From an uncultured Collinsella sp. (GTDB taxonomy: Bacteria > Actinomycetota > Coriobacteriia > Coriobacteriales > Coriobacteriaceae), in contig CABUWV010000003.1 of assembly GCA_902495355.1 (NCBI GenBank), positions 62,001-126,000 on the forward strand: a stretch of 64,000 nt of DNA, in the 5' to 3' direction. Within the stretch, counting starts at the first letter, position 1. Each line of letters begins with the position of its first letter. Positions 45,501 to 53,224 of this stretch are shown in pieces. Position numbers and translations under genes: made by a program. The notes below the pieces were generated by a model. It did not search any database. It saw nothing but the letters and a program-made list of their open reading frames with translations, and was not told the DNA's origin.

Positions 45501-45644
45501 CTGCTGCCCAAGGTGTTCGATGAGGAGGCTCGCCGCGCCTATGTGGAGAACACGGACTCCTTTACCAGCCTCTTTGAGGACAGTGAGAAGTATCGCGCCA
45601 TGATGAGCGCCATCGGGCAGCTGCTGGTTGAGAAATTCAAGTAG
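42552..45644 (+). CDS. hsdR: Type I restriction enzyme endonuclease/translocase subunit
   Basis: 1030-residue motor nuclease. The N-terminal PD-(D/E)XK site is in LDVNGIPLVGIELKDQ (about 161-176). The SF2 helicase core has Walker A SAGSGKSN (about 334), DEAH in IIVDEAHSSQTG (about 440), the TAT-type motif FTATPKEQ and later VAEKYQTGFDEP. The C-terminal helical part binds M2S. It cleaves unmodified DNA after ATP-driven translocation. All motifs look intact, so the system should be active. Confidence 0.95.
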   Translation: MPAQTKEKNLEEDIESFLCSPEGGFFKCDDRHSLLYVEDGTYQMVGGGYMEHRDRALDAATLVNFIQTTQPKAWDRFERMCNSDSTAKFAKVFNDAVDRLGMVAVLKHGFKHRGIPFKVVFFKPESGLNESAADHYAKNVCRCIRQFHFAETGNQTIDMVLDVNGIPLVGIELKDQFTGQDVENAMRQWREDRDPRCRCLKFNTRMVAFFAVDLENVYMTTKLEGAKTFFLPFNQGSAGAGNDGGAGNPANPDGYATSHLWEVALQKDSLLDIVNKFLHLEVKEETELDARGNEVKRKKERIIFPRYHQLDSVRKVIADVRANGTGKNYLVQHSAGSGKSNSIAWTAYRLASLFVDDTPLFDSVVVVTDRRVLDSQLQETISGFDHAIGSVVTIGKDKTSADLRDAINGGARLIVSTLQKFPVIYEQVESKGKRFAIIVDEAHSSQTGTSALKLKSALADKRDALEEYAEIEAEAEDAAADWEDQLADELASHGRHKNLTFVAFTATPKEQTLEIFGDEWPDGSFHPFHVYSMRQAIEEGFIMDPLANYVSYSEAVELARTVPDNPDVPSSPTLKLLRKYKELHPYALGQKAEIIVETFRNVTRTKIRGKGKMMVVTASRLATVRYYHEIKRYMQKKGYDDIEVLVAFSGAISDPADGPDGPEYTEPVINVGHDGQRVAESQTKAEFHNYGDVLVVAEKYQTGFDEPLLHTLVVDKKLKDVKAVQTLCRVNRIHPDKEDTYILDFVNKPEDIQKAFERFYTETSLSEQINTDLLYQVQTDIRGYGLYDESDIEAAAEIVFTDGKGKSQSNVQGKLAAVLKPAVARYNELNDDERYQVRRKVRSFCKWYTYITQIVRMFDRDLHKEYVYLSYLRHLLKVEKIPVEAVDDKVEMRFYKLKQEFEGSISLEPGGGVLDPGGAAKTVTPDKKRDPLQVLVDKFNEQWAGNFTEGDRVVIDTLWKRIAENPQVADTIRRDGRQVFESSLLPKVFDEEARRAYVENTDSFTSLFEDSEKYRAMMSAIGQLLVEKFK

Positions 45645-45683
45645 GATTCCTGAGATTGATGTTGGAAAAAGGGGCAACCGCAA

Positions 45684-47807
45684 ATGAAAGCAACCGAGGC
45701 AAATCTACTCGACCTTATGGGCGTGGCGAAGATGCAGTTTGTCATTCCCGTGTACCAGCGAGTTTACTCGTGGAGTGTAAAAGAGTGCGAGGTGCTTTGG
45801 GATGACGTCATGCGAGCGGGTCGTGATGGCGTATCGCACTTCGTGGGGTCAATGCTTTATATCCCCGAGTCCGAGAGCTCTGCCACGAGCATTTCGCGCG
45901 TGCTTCTGATTGACGGACAGCAGCGCATGACGACGTTTTCGTTGATGATTGCAGCTTTGGCTGACTATTTGGAGAGCAACCCCGACAAGGCTGGCTTCCT
46001 TGGCGACCTCAAAATCTCGGCGCTGAGGAAAAATTACCTCTTTAACGATGACGACTACAACGGTCTGGCACGCTACAAGCTGGTGCTCTCGCAGGACGAT
46101 AAAGAGACGCTGTTCTCCATCGTGTCTGGGGCTCCCGTGCCAGATGAAAAATCGGATCGGATTGTCGAGAACCATGCGTTCTTCCGCGAGAAGATGCGTG
46201 GTAAATCATTTGACCCGGCAAGGCTTTGGGCGGGGCTAAACCGCGTGCAGGTCATCGACACTAAGCTCACCGCTGGCGTTGATAATGCCCAGCTCATATT
46301 TGAGTCCATGAACTCCAAGGGCAAGCCGCTCACACCCATTGACCTCATCCGTAACTACGTTCTAATGTCGCTTCCCAACGACGAACAGACCAAGCTTTAT
46401 GAGGGTTATTGGCATCCACTCGAGTGCTTGTTCGGAAAAGGCGGCGAGGACGAGTTCAATGCATTTATCTGGTACTGGCTGTGGCTTAAAGTTCCCAATA
46501 GGATGCCGAAGGAGAACGAGGCCTACTACGAGTTTAAGCGCTATTTCGCCGACGACTACGATGGTGACACCGAGGGCCTGCTTAAGGAGCTGCGCGGGTA
46601 TGCACATAGATACGCCAGTCTGTTCCTTGGTAAGGAGAAGGACGACGGACTGCGCCGAGTGTTCGGCAGAATCGTAAGCCTCGACGTGAAGCAGATAAGG
46701 CCCCTCTTAATGTTGCTTTATTCGGTTTACGAGGGGAATGGACTAGACCGCAATGCGTTTTTACGTATCTGCGAGACTATCGAGTCGTTTCTGTTCAGGC
46801 GAGCGGTTTGCGGCAGACTTACCACGGGCCTAAATAATTTCTTTGCCGGCATGTATCGCAATCTCGAGCAGCAGGACGATATCGAGGAGTACGTTACGGC
46901 GATGCTCCTTATCCACAGCAGCGGTATGACCGCATACTTTCCGACAGACGAGCATTTTGTCGAGGAGTTTAAGGCGCGTGACTGCTACAACCGCTTCTCT
47001 AAAAAGCGCTATTACCTGGAACGCATGGAGAACTGGCACCACCCGAAGGAGTCCATCTCAGCCGACGATTACCAGATCGAGCACATCATGCCCCAGACGA
47101 TTGATGATGAGCACGGCTGGAAGGAATCGCTTGGTGAGAACTGGGAAGACGTCCACGACAGGCTGTGCAACAACTTGGGAAATCTTACGCTGACGGGCTA
47201 CAACCAGGAGTACTCAAACCGGTCGTTCTCGGACAAGCTCAATCTGCCTGACGTCGGATTTAAGTGCAGCCCGCTCTACCTAAACAAATCGATTGTCTCG
47301 CATGAAAAATGGGGTGAGGAAGAGATTGGGCAGCGCGCGGACGAGCTGGCGAAAGAAGCGTGCGAGATATGGAAGTATCCCGACCTTCCGGCAGACGTCG
47401 TCGACAAGTACCGTCCTTCTCGTGGGGAGCCTGACGAGGCTCCTGTCTGGACTCTGCATGAGAACCACCCCACCTTTGCCGAAGGTGGGCTCAACCAGAA
47501 GCTTTTCGATGAGGTGCGCGAGTCCGTTCTGAGTGGTAACCCTTCGTGGGAGTCCTACATAGCCAAGTACTATGTAGGCTTCAGGTCGGGCAAGCGAAAA
47601 CTGCATGCCGTGTTAGAAGGTAGGACCAGCAACGGTGGCTGGATTGCCGTCGGCCTGGCAAAGAGCGTGGATGACCTAATTGATCCAGAGGACATGTGCC
47701 AGGACAAACGTACGCAGGGTGGATTTGGCCCAGGCCTACCGACCTATGTTGCTCTTCGTAATGCCGATGACATTCCCGCGGTGCTCGATCTTATAAAGCA
47801 GTGCTAG
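45684..47807 (+). CDS. DUF262/DUF1524 (GmrSD-like) nuclease
   Basis: 707-residue protein. The N-terminal DUF262 domain shows VIPVYQRVYSW and LIDGQQRMTTFSLMI, the DGQQR motif of this NTP-using ParB-like fold. The C-terminal HNH-type DUF1524 domain shows DDYQIEHIMPQT (about 462-473) with LGNLTLTGYNQEYSNRSF. A further region of about 110 residues follows. Related GmrSD proteins are type IV enzymes that cut modified phage DNA. It lies 39 bp after hsdR with its own ribosome site, AAAAGGGG, so it probably belongs to the same defence operon. Confidence 0.85.
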   Translation: MKATEANLLDLMGVAKMQFVIPVYQRVYSWSVKECEVLWDDVMRAGRDGVSHFVGSMLYIPESESSATSISRVLLIDGQQRMTTFSLMIAALADYLESNPDKAGFLGDLKISALRKNYLFNDDDYNGLARYKLVLSQDDKETLFSIVSGAPVPDEKSDRIVENHAFFREKMRGKSFDPARLWAGLNRVQVIDTKLTAGVDNAQLIFESMNSKGKPLTPIDLIRNYVLMSLPNDEQTKLYEGYWHPLECLFGKGGEDEFNAFIWYWLWLKVPNRMPKENEAYYEFKRYFADDYDGDTEGLLKELRGYAHRYASLFLGKEKDDGLRRVFGRIVSLDVKQIRPLLMLLYSVYEGNGLDRNAFLRICETIESFLFRRAVCGRLTTGLNNFFAGMYRNLEQQDDIEEYVTAMLLIHSSGMTAYFPTDEHFVEEFKARDCYNRFSKKRYYLERMENWHHPKESISADDYQIEHIMPQTIDDEHGWKESLGENWEDVHDRLCNNLGNLTLTGYNQEYSNRSFSDKLNLPDVGFKCSPLYLNKSIVSHEKWGEEEIGQRADELAKEACEIWKYPDLPADVVDKYRPSRGEPDEAPVWTLHENHPTFAEGGLNQKLFDEVRESVLSGNPSWESYIAKYYVGFRSGKRKLHAVLEGRTSNGGWIAVGLAKSVDDLIDPEDMCQDKRTQGGFGPGLPTYVALRNADDIPAVLDLIKQC

Positions 47808-47813
47808 GTTAAA

Positions 47814-47839
47814 GGCCGGGAATCTAATTCCCGGCCCTT
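47814..47839. terminator. Bidirectional terminator after the DUF262 gene
   Basis: GGCCGGGAAT (47814-47823) pairs with ATTCCCGGCC (47827-47836). It lies between convergent genes. Confidence 0.75.
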
Positions 47840-47874
47840 GCCATCTCGGAATTGCCGATGGCTTATCTGCCCAC

Positions 47875-48168
47875 CTACACCCCCGCAATCCCGCGCGCCG
47901 CGCTCAGCAGCTCGTACTCCCTCTGGCTCCACTGGTGCAGCTCGGCCGCGTGCACGGCGTCGCGACACAGGTCCAGGAACACCTCGGCGCCCTCGCAGAA
48001 GCACTCGCGGGCAAAGGCGCCGGATCCGTCCGCAACGCACGCACCGTCGGCAAAAAGCTTCCAGCTGGACGGCTCGCGCGAGCCGTCTCCGAGCAGCTTG
48101 ATCTGCAGAACATGTGGGCCGCCAGCGGCACATGGCCCTTCTTCCAACGCCTGCACCGTAAAGCGCAT
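47875..48168 (-). CDS. Hypothetical protein, 97 residues
   Basis: Not recognised. The product starts MRFTVQALEEGPCAAGGPHVLQIKLL, is rich in cysteine and acidic residues (CEGAEVFLDLCRDAVHAAELHQW) and has no membrane segment. A TATACT box lies about 12 bases before the ATG, so it may be leaderless. Composition looks coding, while the overlapping plus-strand frames do not; still, this is one of the less secure genes here. Confidence 0.5.
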   Translation of the reverse strand: MRFTVQALEEGPCAAGGPHVLQIKLLGDGSREPSSWKLFADGACVADGSGAFARECFCEGAEVFLDLCRDAVHAAELHQWSQREYELLSAARGIAGV

Positions 48169-48305
48169 CTGGAGGGACAGAGTATAAAATCCGGAAAAGT
48201 GTCGAAATAGGCACCTTAAAACTTCGGAAAAGTGTAGCTGGATGACAAAACAGCACTAAGAAGCTGGTGCTGGATGCGGGATCCTGTGGCCGCCTTCAGC
48301 CCTCG

Positions 48306-49295
48306 CTACTCGTCGTCCCCGTCGTTGGGGTCGCCCTTGAGGGTGTTGATGTCCAGGTACTGGTTATCGTCCTCTTTTTGCTGGGTCTCCGACTCCGCTT
48401 GGGTGGGGCCGCGGAACAGCTGGAATCCCTCAAATGCAATGACACCGAGCAGGGCAATGATAATGGCGATAAAGGCAACCTTGACTGCCTGCGGAAATTC
48501 CGAGAAACGCAGTGCCTTTTCCTCGGCGTAATAATCGGCGAAGCGCTCTTCGCCCGTGCTTTTGGTATACGCCGGCGCGGACGCGGCCTCCGGGTCATAT
48601 TCCGGTGCGGGCGTGGCAGCGTACGGATCGTTGGGATAATCGCTCGACGCGGTGCCATAGTCCTCGGTCTCGATGCGACTGTTGCCAGCATAGCCATCGG
48701 AATAATCGGAATATGCCGTACCGCCCTCATAGTCTGCGGCGCTCGTGTTGGCGGCAAAAAGCGGGTTAACTGGAACGTCGAGCGCCGGCATGCCGGTAGA
48801 GGTCTCATCCAGATCGGTTGCAGCCCAGGAATCGTAGGCAACCTGATGGGCAACGGGCTCATCGAGCCTTGCGACCGGAGGCTTGCGTGCCGCAGGAACA
48901 GGCAACTGCTGGGCGCTGTACATAACAGTGCTGTCGGCCGATTTGCCCTGCGTCGCTGCTGCGAGAAATGCCGCCGTCTCGGATGGGTCACTTGCGGGGC
49001 GGGGAGCGGGCGTGGGCGCCGAAGTGGGTGCGGGTGTAGGCGCGGGCGTCGAAACAGCCGACTGTGCAGGAGTCGGCGCAGATGCGGTCTTAGGCGCAAG
49101 TGCGGGATTGGGGCTTGACGGGCGAGCCGCGCCGCCGCCCATGAGTTCGTCGGCGGTCCACGGGCGATCATCCATCACATCGTCAAGGCTCAGCGAAAAC
49201 AGGTCGTCTTCACCCTCATCGAACATGCGGTGCACATGTCCACCAATTGCCGGAATCAATCCGCGACCGGTGCATGATGCCTTGCTCAACGCCAT
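48306..49295 (-). CDS. Hypothetical single-pass membrane protein with Pro/Ala-rich region
   Basis: 329 residues from the ATG at 49295, which has GAAAGGATG upstream. After a short N-terminal part (DDLFSLSLDDVMDDRPWTADEL) comes a low-complexity Pro/Ala/Thr stretch, then an acidic Tyr/Ser/Asp-rich region, and one membrane helix near the C-terminus (VKVAFIAIIIALLGVIAFEG, about 270-290) with an acidic tail. Family unknown. Such architecture suits a membrane-anchored scaffold or cell-envelope protein. Confidence 0.7.
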   Translation of the reverse strand: MALSKASCTGRGLIPAIGGHVHRMFDEGEDDLFSLSLDDVMDDRPWTADELMGGGAARPSSPNPALAPKTASAPTPAQSAVSTPAPTPAPTSAPTPAPRPASDPSETAAFLAAATQGKSADSTVMYSAQQLPVPAARKPPVARLDEPVAHQVAYDSWAATDLDETSTGMPALDVPVNPLFAANTSAADYEGGTAYSDYSDGYAGNSRIETEDYGTASSDYPNDPYAATPAPEYDPEAASAPAYTKSTGEERFADYYAEEKALRFSEFPQAVKVAFIAIIIALLGVIAFEGFQLFRGPTQAESETQQKEDDNQYLDINTLKGDPNDGDDE

Positions 49296-49418
49296 TCTGT
49301 TCCATCCTTTCGAAATACTAATGACATCGATTATATGGAACTTCCCAAGTGGCTCGGTCTTGGATTCGTGCTTTCCAGAACTCGCGCCCAAAAGGGGAGG
49401 GGCAATCCAGGCGAGCGC

Positions 49419-50072
49419 CTACTTGTCGCCGGCCGCCGCCTTGGCCTCATTGAGGTAGCTATAAAAACTGTACTTGGAGATGCCAAAGAACTCGCAGGCG
49501 CGCTCGCTCGACTTGGAAATGAGGAAGGCGCCGCGACGGTCGAGGTAGCCAATGGCACGAATGCGCTCGTCTTTGGTCATGAGTGCCGCGGGCTTGCCCA
49601 CAAACTGCTCGCACTCGTGCAGCAGGTCCTCGAGCAGGTCGCCGATGTTCTTGGTAATGGGCTCGGGCTCGGTATAGCCCGTGCCGCCGGTGCCGGTAAA
49701 GGCGTCGAGCGAACGCTCAAAAGCCTTCATGAGCGTAATGTCAAAGTTAATGCCCAAAATGCCGACGGGCTTGCCTTCGTCGTTGCGGATAAAGATCGTC
49801 GACGATTTGAGCAGCTTGCCATCGGTGGTTTTGGTGAGGTATGGCTCGCGGTCGTGCACGTCGGTGGTGCCCTCGTGCATGGACTCAAACACGATATGGC
49901 TGGGGCCGTCACCCAGTTTGCGCCCGCTGACGTGGCCGTTTTCGATCACTACGATGGAGTGGTCCACGTCCTCGGTTTCCAGATCGTGGACGACGACTTC
50001 GCAGTTGGGGCCAAATTGGAGCGCCAGGCCGTGTGCTAGGCGCTTGTAAAACTCAATCTGTGCGGGGGTCAT
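49419..50072 (-). CDS. YheO-like PAS/HTH transcriptional regulator (right copy)
   Basis: 217 residues: YheO domain (FGPNCEVVVHDLETED, SGRKLGDGPSH, GKPVGILGINFDIT) and a C-terminal helix-turn-helix (FLISKSSERACEFFGISKYSFYSYL). Same architecture as the protein at 23581-24237, but clearly diverged. It is divergent from ygeX, with an operator-like palindrome (50211-50263) between the two genes, so it likely controls the right purine half-cluster. AGGAAGG precedes the ATG. Confidence 0.9.
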   Translation of the reverse strand: MTPAQIEFYKRLAHGLALQFGPNCEVVVHDLETEDVDHSIVVIENGHVSGRKLGDGPSHIVFESMHEGTTDVHDREPYLTKTTDGKLLKSSTIFIRNDEGKPVGILGINFDITLMKAFERSLDAFTGTGGTGYTEPEPITKNIGDLLEDLLHECEQFVGKPAALMTKDERIRAIGYLDRRGAFLISKSSERACEFFGISKYSFYSYLNEAKAAAGDK

Positions 50073-50210
50073 GGGTGCCTTCCTAAAAATTAGTTTGGGC
50101 TCACTGTGCCATAAACCACACCTGTTCGCAAATAACGAAAGCGTCGCTGCGTTGTGTGACCGTTCGGCGGCGAAAAAGTACCGATTACGGCAACAAACAA
50201 TTCGTTAGGT

Positions 50211-50263
50211 ATGCCAATCAAAAAGTGTGATAGAACATTACTAACAAACTTTTTGTTTGGCAT
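50211..50263 (+). promoter_or_regulatory. Operator-like inverted repeat upstream of ygeX
   Basis: ATGCCAATCAAAAAGT (50211-50226) and ACTTTTTGTTTGGCAT (50248-50263) are inverted copies with one mismatch, around a 21-base A/T-rich centre. A good candidate site for the divergent YheO-like regulator. Confidence 0.55.
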
Positions 50264-50348
50264 CCACATAAAAGTTCAGCCGTGTGAATGGGATCGGGCT
50301 GAAACGCGTATGCGGGGCCGGCAAGAGAGGACTTAAGGAGTTCACCGT

Positions 50349-51563
50349 ATGGCCGATAAGATCCAGTGGGCGGGCAACACGATGCCCAAGAGCGATGACA
50401 AGCACTTGGGAATCATGAGCCTCGACCACGTGAAGAAGGCCCGCGCCTTCCACCAGTCGTTCCCCCAGTACACCGTCACTCCGCTTGCCCGCCTGGACGG
50501 CCAGGCCGCGCGCCTGGGCCTGTCCAACCTGTGCGTTAAGGACGAGAGCTATCGCTTTGGCCTCAACGCCTTTAAGGTTCTGGGCGGCTCGTTTGCCATG
50601 GCCAACTATATTGCCGACGAGACCGGCAAGGACGTTGCCGACTGCACCTTCGATTACCTGACCTCCGATCAGCTGGCCGAGGACTTTGGCCAGGCCACCT
50701 TCTTTACCGCTACCGACGGCAACCATGGCCGCGGCGTGGCATGGGCTGCCAACAAGCTGGGCCAGAAGGCCGTCGTGCACATGCCCAAGGGTTCCACCAA
50801 GCCCCGCTTCGATAACATCGCGGCCGAGGGCGCCACGGTGACCATCGAAGAGGTCAACTACGACGAGTGCGTGCGCATGGCCGCCGCCGAGGCCGATGCC
50901 TGCGAGCGCGGCGTCATCGTTCAGGACACCGCCTGGGAGGGCTACGAGAAGATTCCGTCCTGGATCATGGAGGGTTACGGCACCATGGCTTCCGAGGCTG
51001 CCGAGCAGCTGCGCGAGATGGCCATCAACCGCCCGACGCACGTGTTTGTCCAGGCTGGCGTGGGTTCGCTCGCCGGCGCCGTGGTGGGCTACTTCACCAA
51101 CCTGTATCCCGATAACCCGCCCACCTTCGTCGTGGTCGAGTGCTCGCCTGCCGCCTGCCTGTACAAGGGCGCTGCCGCCGGCGACGGCGATCCGCGCATC
51201 GTGGACGGCGACATGCCTTCCATCATGGCCGGTCTGTGCTGCGGCGAGCCCAACATTCTGGGCTGGGATATCCTGCGCAACCACGCCACCGCCTTCGTGT
51301 CCTGCCCCGACTGGGTCACCGCTCGCGGCATGCGCACCCTGGGCGCTCCCGAGAAGGGCGACCCGCGCGTCATCTCCGGCGAGTCCGGCGCTGTGACCAC
51401 CGGCCTGGTCGAGACCCTCATGCTCGATCCCGAGTACGCCGAGCTCAAGGAGCTCATCGGCCTGGACAAGACGAGCTCCGTGCTCTGCTTCTCCACCGAG
51501 GGCGACACGGACCCCGACCAGTATCGTCGAATTGTTTGGGAAGGCGAATACCCCACTTGCTAA
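50349..51563 (+). CDS. ygeX: Diaminopropionate ammonia-lyase
   Basis: 404-residue PLP enzyme converting 2,3-diaminopropionate to pyruvate and ammonia. Lys76 in RFGLNAFKVLGG is the predicted Schiff-base lysine; TATDGNHGRGVAWAA is the substrate/cofactor loop and GVGSLAGAVVGYF the glycine-rich phosphate loop. CGEPNILGWDI is family-specific. AAGGAG lies upstream of the ATG. It leads the right half-cluster. RidA at 23080 may deal with its enamine product. Confidence 0.95.
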   Translation: MADKIQWAGNTMPKSDDKHLGIMSLDHVKKARAFHQSFPQYTVTPLARLDGQAARLGLSNLCVKDESYRFGLNAFKVLGGSFAMANYIADETGKDVADCTFDYLTSDQLAEDFGQATFFTATDGNHGRGVAWAANKLGQKAVVHMPKGSTKPRFDNIAAEGATVTIEEVNYDECVRMAAAEADACERGVIVQDTAWEGYEKIPSWIMEGYGTMASEAAEQLREMAINRPTHVFVQAGVGSLAGAVVGYFTNLYPDNPPTFVVVECSPAACLYKGAAAGDGDPRIVDGDMPSIMAGLCCGEPNILGWDILRNHATAFVSCPDWVTARGMRTLGAPEKGDPRVISGESGAVTTGLVETLMLDPEYAELKELIGLDKTSSVLCFSTEGDTDPDQYRRIVWEGEYPTC

Positions 51564-51637
51564 TCGTTGGGGCGGAGTAAATAGGTATCGCTCCGCCACC
51601 TCACAGGTAGATTCCTTCGTTTGAAAGGTTATGAACA

Positions 51638-53023
51638 ATGGCTAAAGAACTCGATTTCGACGCTATCAAGGCTGCTGCTGAGTCTCATCGTGCTGATATG
51701 ACTCGCTTCCTGCGCGCTATGATCTCTCACCCCTCTGAGTCCTGCGAGGAGGGTGAGGTTGTTGCCTGCATCAAGGCCGAGATGGAGAACCTTGGCTATG
51801 ACGAGGTCAAGGTCGACGGCCTGGGCAACGTCATGGGCTTTATGGGCGAGGGCGACAAGATCATCGCCATCGACTCCCATATCGACACCGTCGGCATCGG
51901 CAACATCGAGAACTGGGACGCCGATCCCTATGAGGGCTACGAGACCGACGAGATCATCTACGGCCGCGGCGGCTCCGACCAGGAGGGCGGCATGGCTTCT
52001 GCTACCTACGCTGCCAAGATGATGAAGGACATGGGCCTCATCCCCGAGGGCTACAAGATCATGGTCGTCGGCACCGTCCAGGAAGAGGACTGCGACGGCA
52101 TGTGCTGGCAGTACATCTACAACAAGGACGGCATTAAGCCCGAGTTCGTCATTTCCACCGAGCCCACCGACGGCGGCATCTACCGCGGTCACCGCGGCCG
52201 CATGGAGATCCGCGTCGACGTTCACGGCACCTCCTGCCACGGCTCCGCTCCCGACCGCGGCGACAACGCCATTTACAAGATGGCCGACATCATCGCCGAC
52301 GTCCGCGCCCTCAACAACAACGGCTGCGACGAGTCGACCGACATCAAGGGTCTCGTTAAGATGCTCGACCCCAAGTACAACCCCGAGCACTTCGAGGATG
52401 CCCGCTTCCTGGGCCGCGGCACCTGCACCGTCAGCCAGATCTTCTACACCAGCCCCAGCCGCTGCGCCGTGGCCGATTCCTGCGCCATCTCCATCGACCG
52501 TCGCATGACCGCCGGCGAGACCTGGGAGTCCTGCCTGGACGAGATCCGCAACCTGCCGGCCGCCAAGAAGTACGGCGACGACGTGAAGGTCTCCATGTAC
52601 ATGTACGACCGTCCGTCCTGGACCGGCGAGGTCTACGAGACCGAGGCTTACTTCCCCACGTGGATCAACAAGGAGACCGCTCCGCACGTCAAGGCCCTCG
52701 TCGACGCCCACAAGGCCATGTTTGGTGACGAGCGCATCGGCTGCGAGCCCAGCATGGACAAGCGCACCGGTCGCCCGCTGTGCGACAAGTGGACCTTCTC
52801 CACGAACTGCGTCTCCATCCAGGGCCGCTACGGCATCCCCTGCGTGGGCTTTGGCCCGGGTGCCGAGTCTCAGGCTCACGCTCCCAACGAGGTCACCTAC
52901 AAGGACGACCTGGTCACCGCTGCTGCCATGTACGTGGCTGCCCTGAATCTCTACGATCCGAGCAAGGCCGATGGCGACGCCACCGTGTTCCGCGCCGGTC
53001 TGACCAACAACAAGATCGATTAG
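51638..53023 (+). CDS. ygeY: YgeY family M20-type metallohydrolase
   Basis: 461-residue member of the M20/ArgE/DapE fold, named for its recurrence in selenium-linked gene sets. Metal ligands are apparent in DSHIDTVG (His81, Asp83), GRGGSDQEGG (Asp114) and QEED (Glu149/150, the catalytic and metal glutamates). It probably hydrolyses an N-carbamoyl or amide bond of a purine-derived intermediate, yielding a substrate for YgeX or YgeW. AAAGGTT precedes the ATG. Confidence 0.92.
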   Translation: MAKELDFDAIKAAAESHRADMTRFLRAMISHPSESCEEGEVVACIKAEMENLGYDEVKVDGLGNVMGFMGEGDKIIAIDSHIDTVGIGNIENWDADPYEGYETDEIIYGRGGSDQEGGMASATYAAKMMKDMGLIPEGYKIMVVGTVQEEDCDGMCWQYIYNKDGIKPEFVISTEPTDGGIYRGHRGRMEIRVDVHGTSCHGSAPDRGDNAIYKMADIIADVRALNNNGCDESTDIKGLVKMLDPKYNPEHFEDARFLGRGTCTVSQIFYTSPSRCAVADSCAISIDRRMTAGETWESCLDEIRNLPAAKKYGDDVKVSMYMYDRPSWTGEVYETEAYFPTWINKETAPHVKALVDAHKAMFGDERIGCEPSMDKRTGRPLCDKWTFSTNCVSIQGRYGIPCVGFGPGAESQAHAPNEVTYKDDLVTAAAMYVAALNLYDPSKADGDATVFRAGLTNNKID

Positions 53024-53224
53024 TCCCATTCCTCGATTTTGTTGAGCCGGGGGCTGCTCGTGTCCCCGGCACCCCCTGTTGACTTGGGGCCCGCGGTCGT
53101 TATCTCCCATGCTTCCTCAACGGTGGCGGGTCCTCGTCATGGTGCTCTGCATGTTCTAGCCACACGCGCATGCCGGAGCACATCTACTCATTGCGATCGT
53201 TTCATCTTTAGAAAGGACATTTCC

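Noticed and set aside
47852..48187. Plus-strand frame overlapping the 97-residue hypothetical gene
   Set aside because: Low-complexity Ser/Ala/Pro composition typical of a wrong-strand frame; the minus-strand frame is the more credible one.
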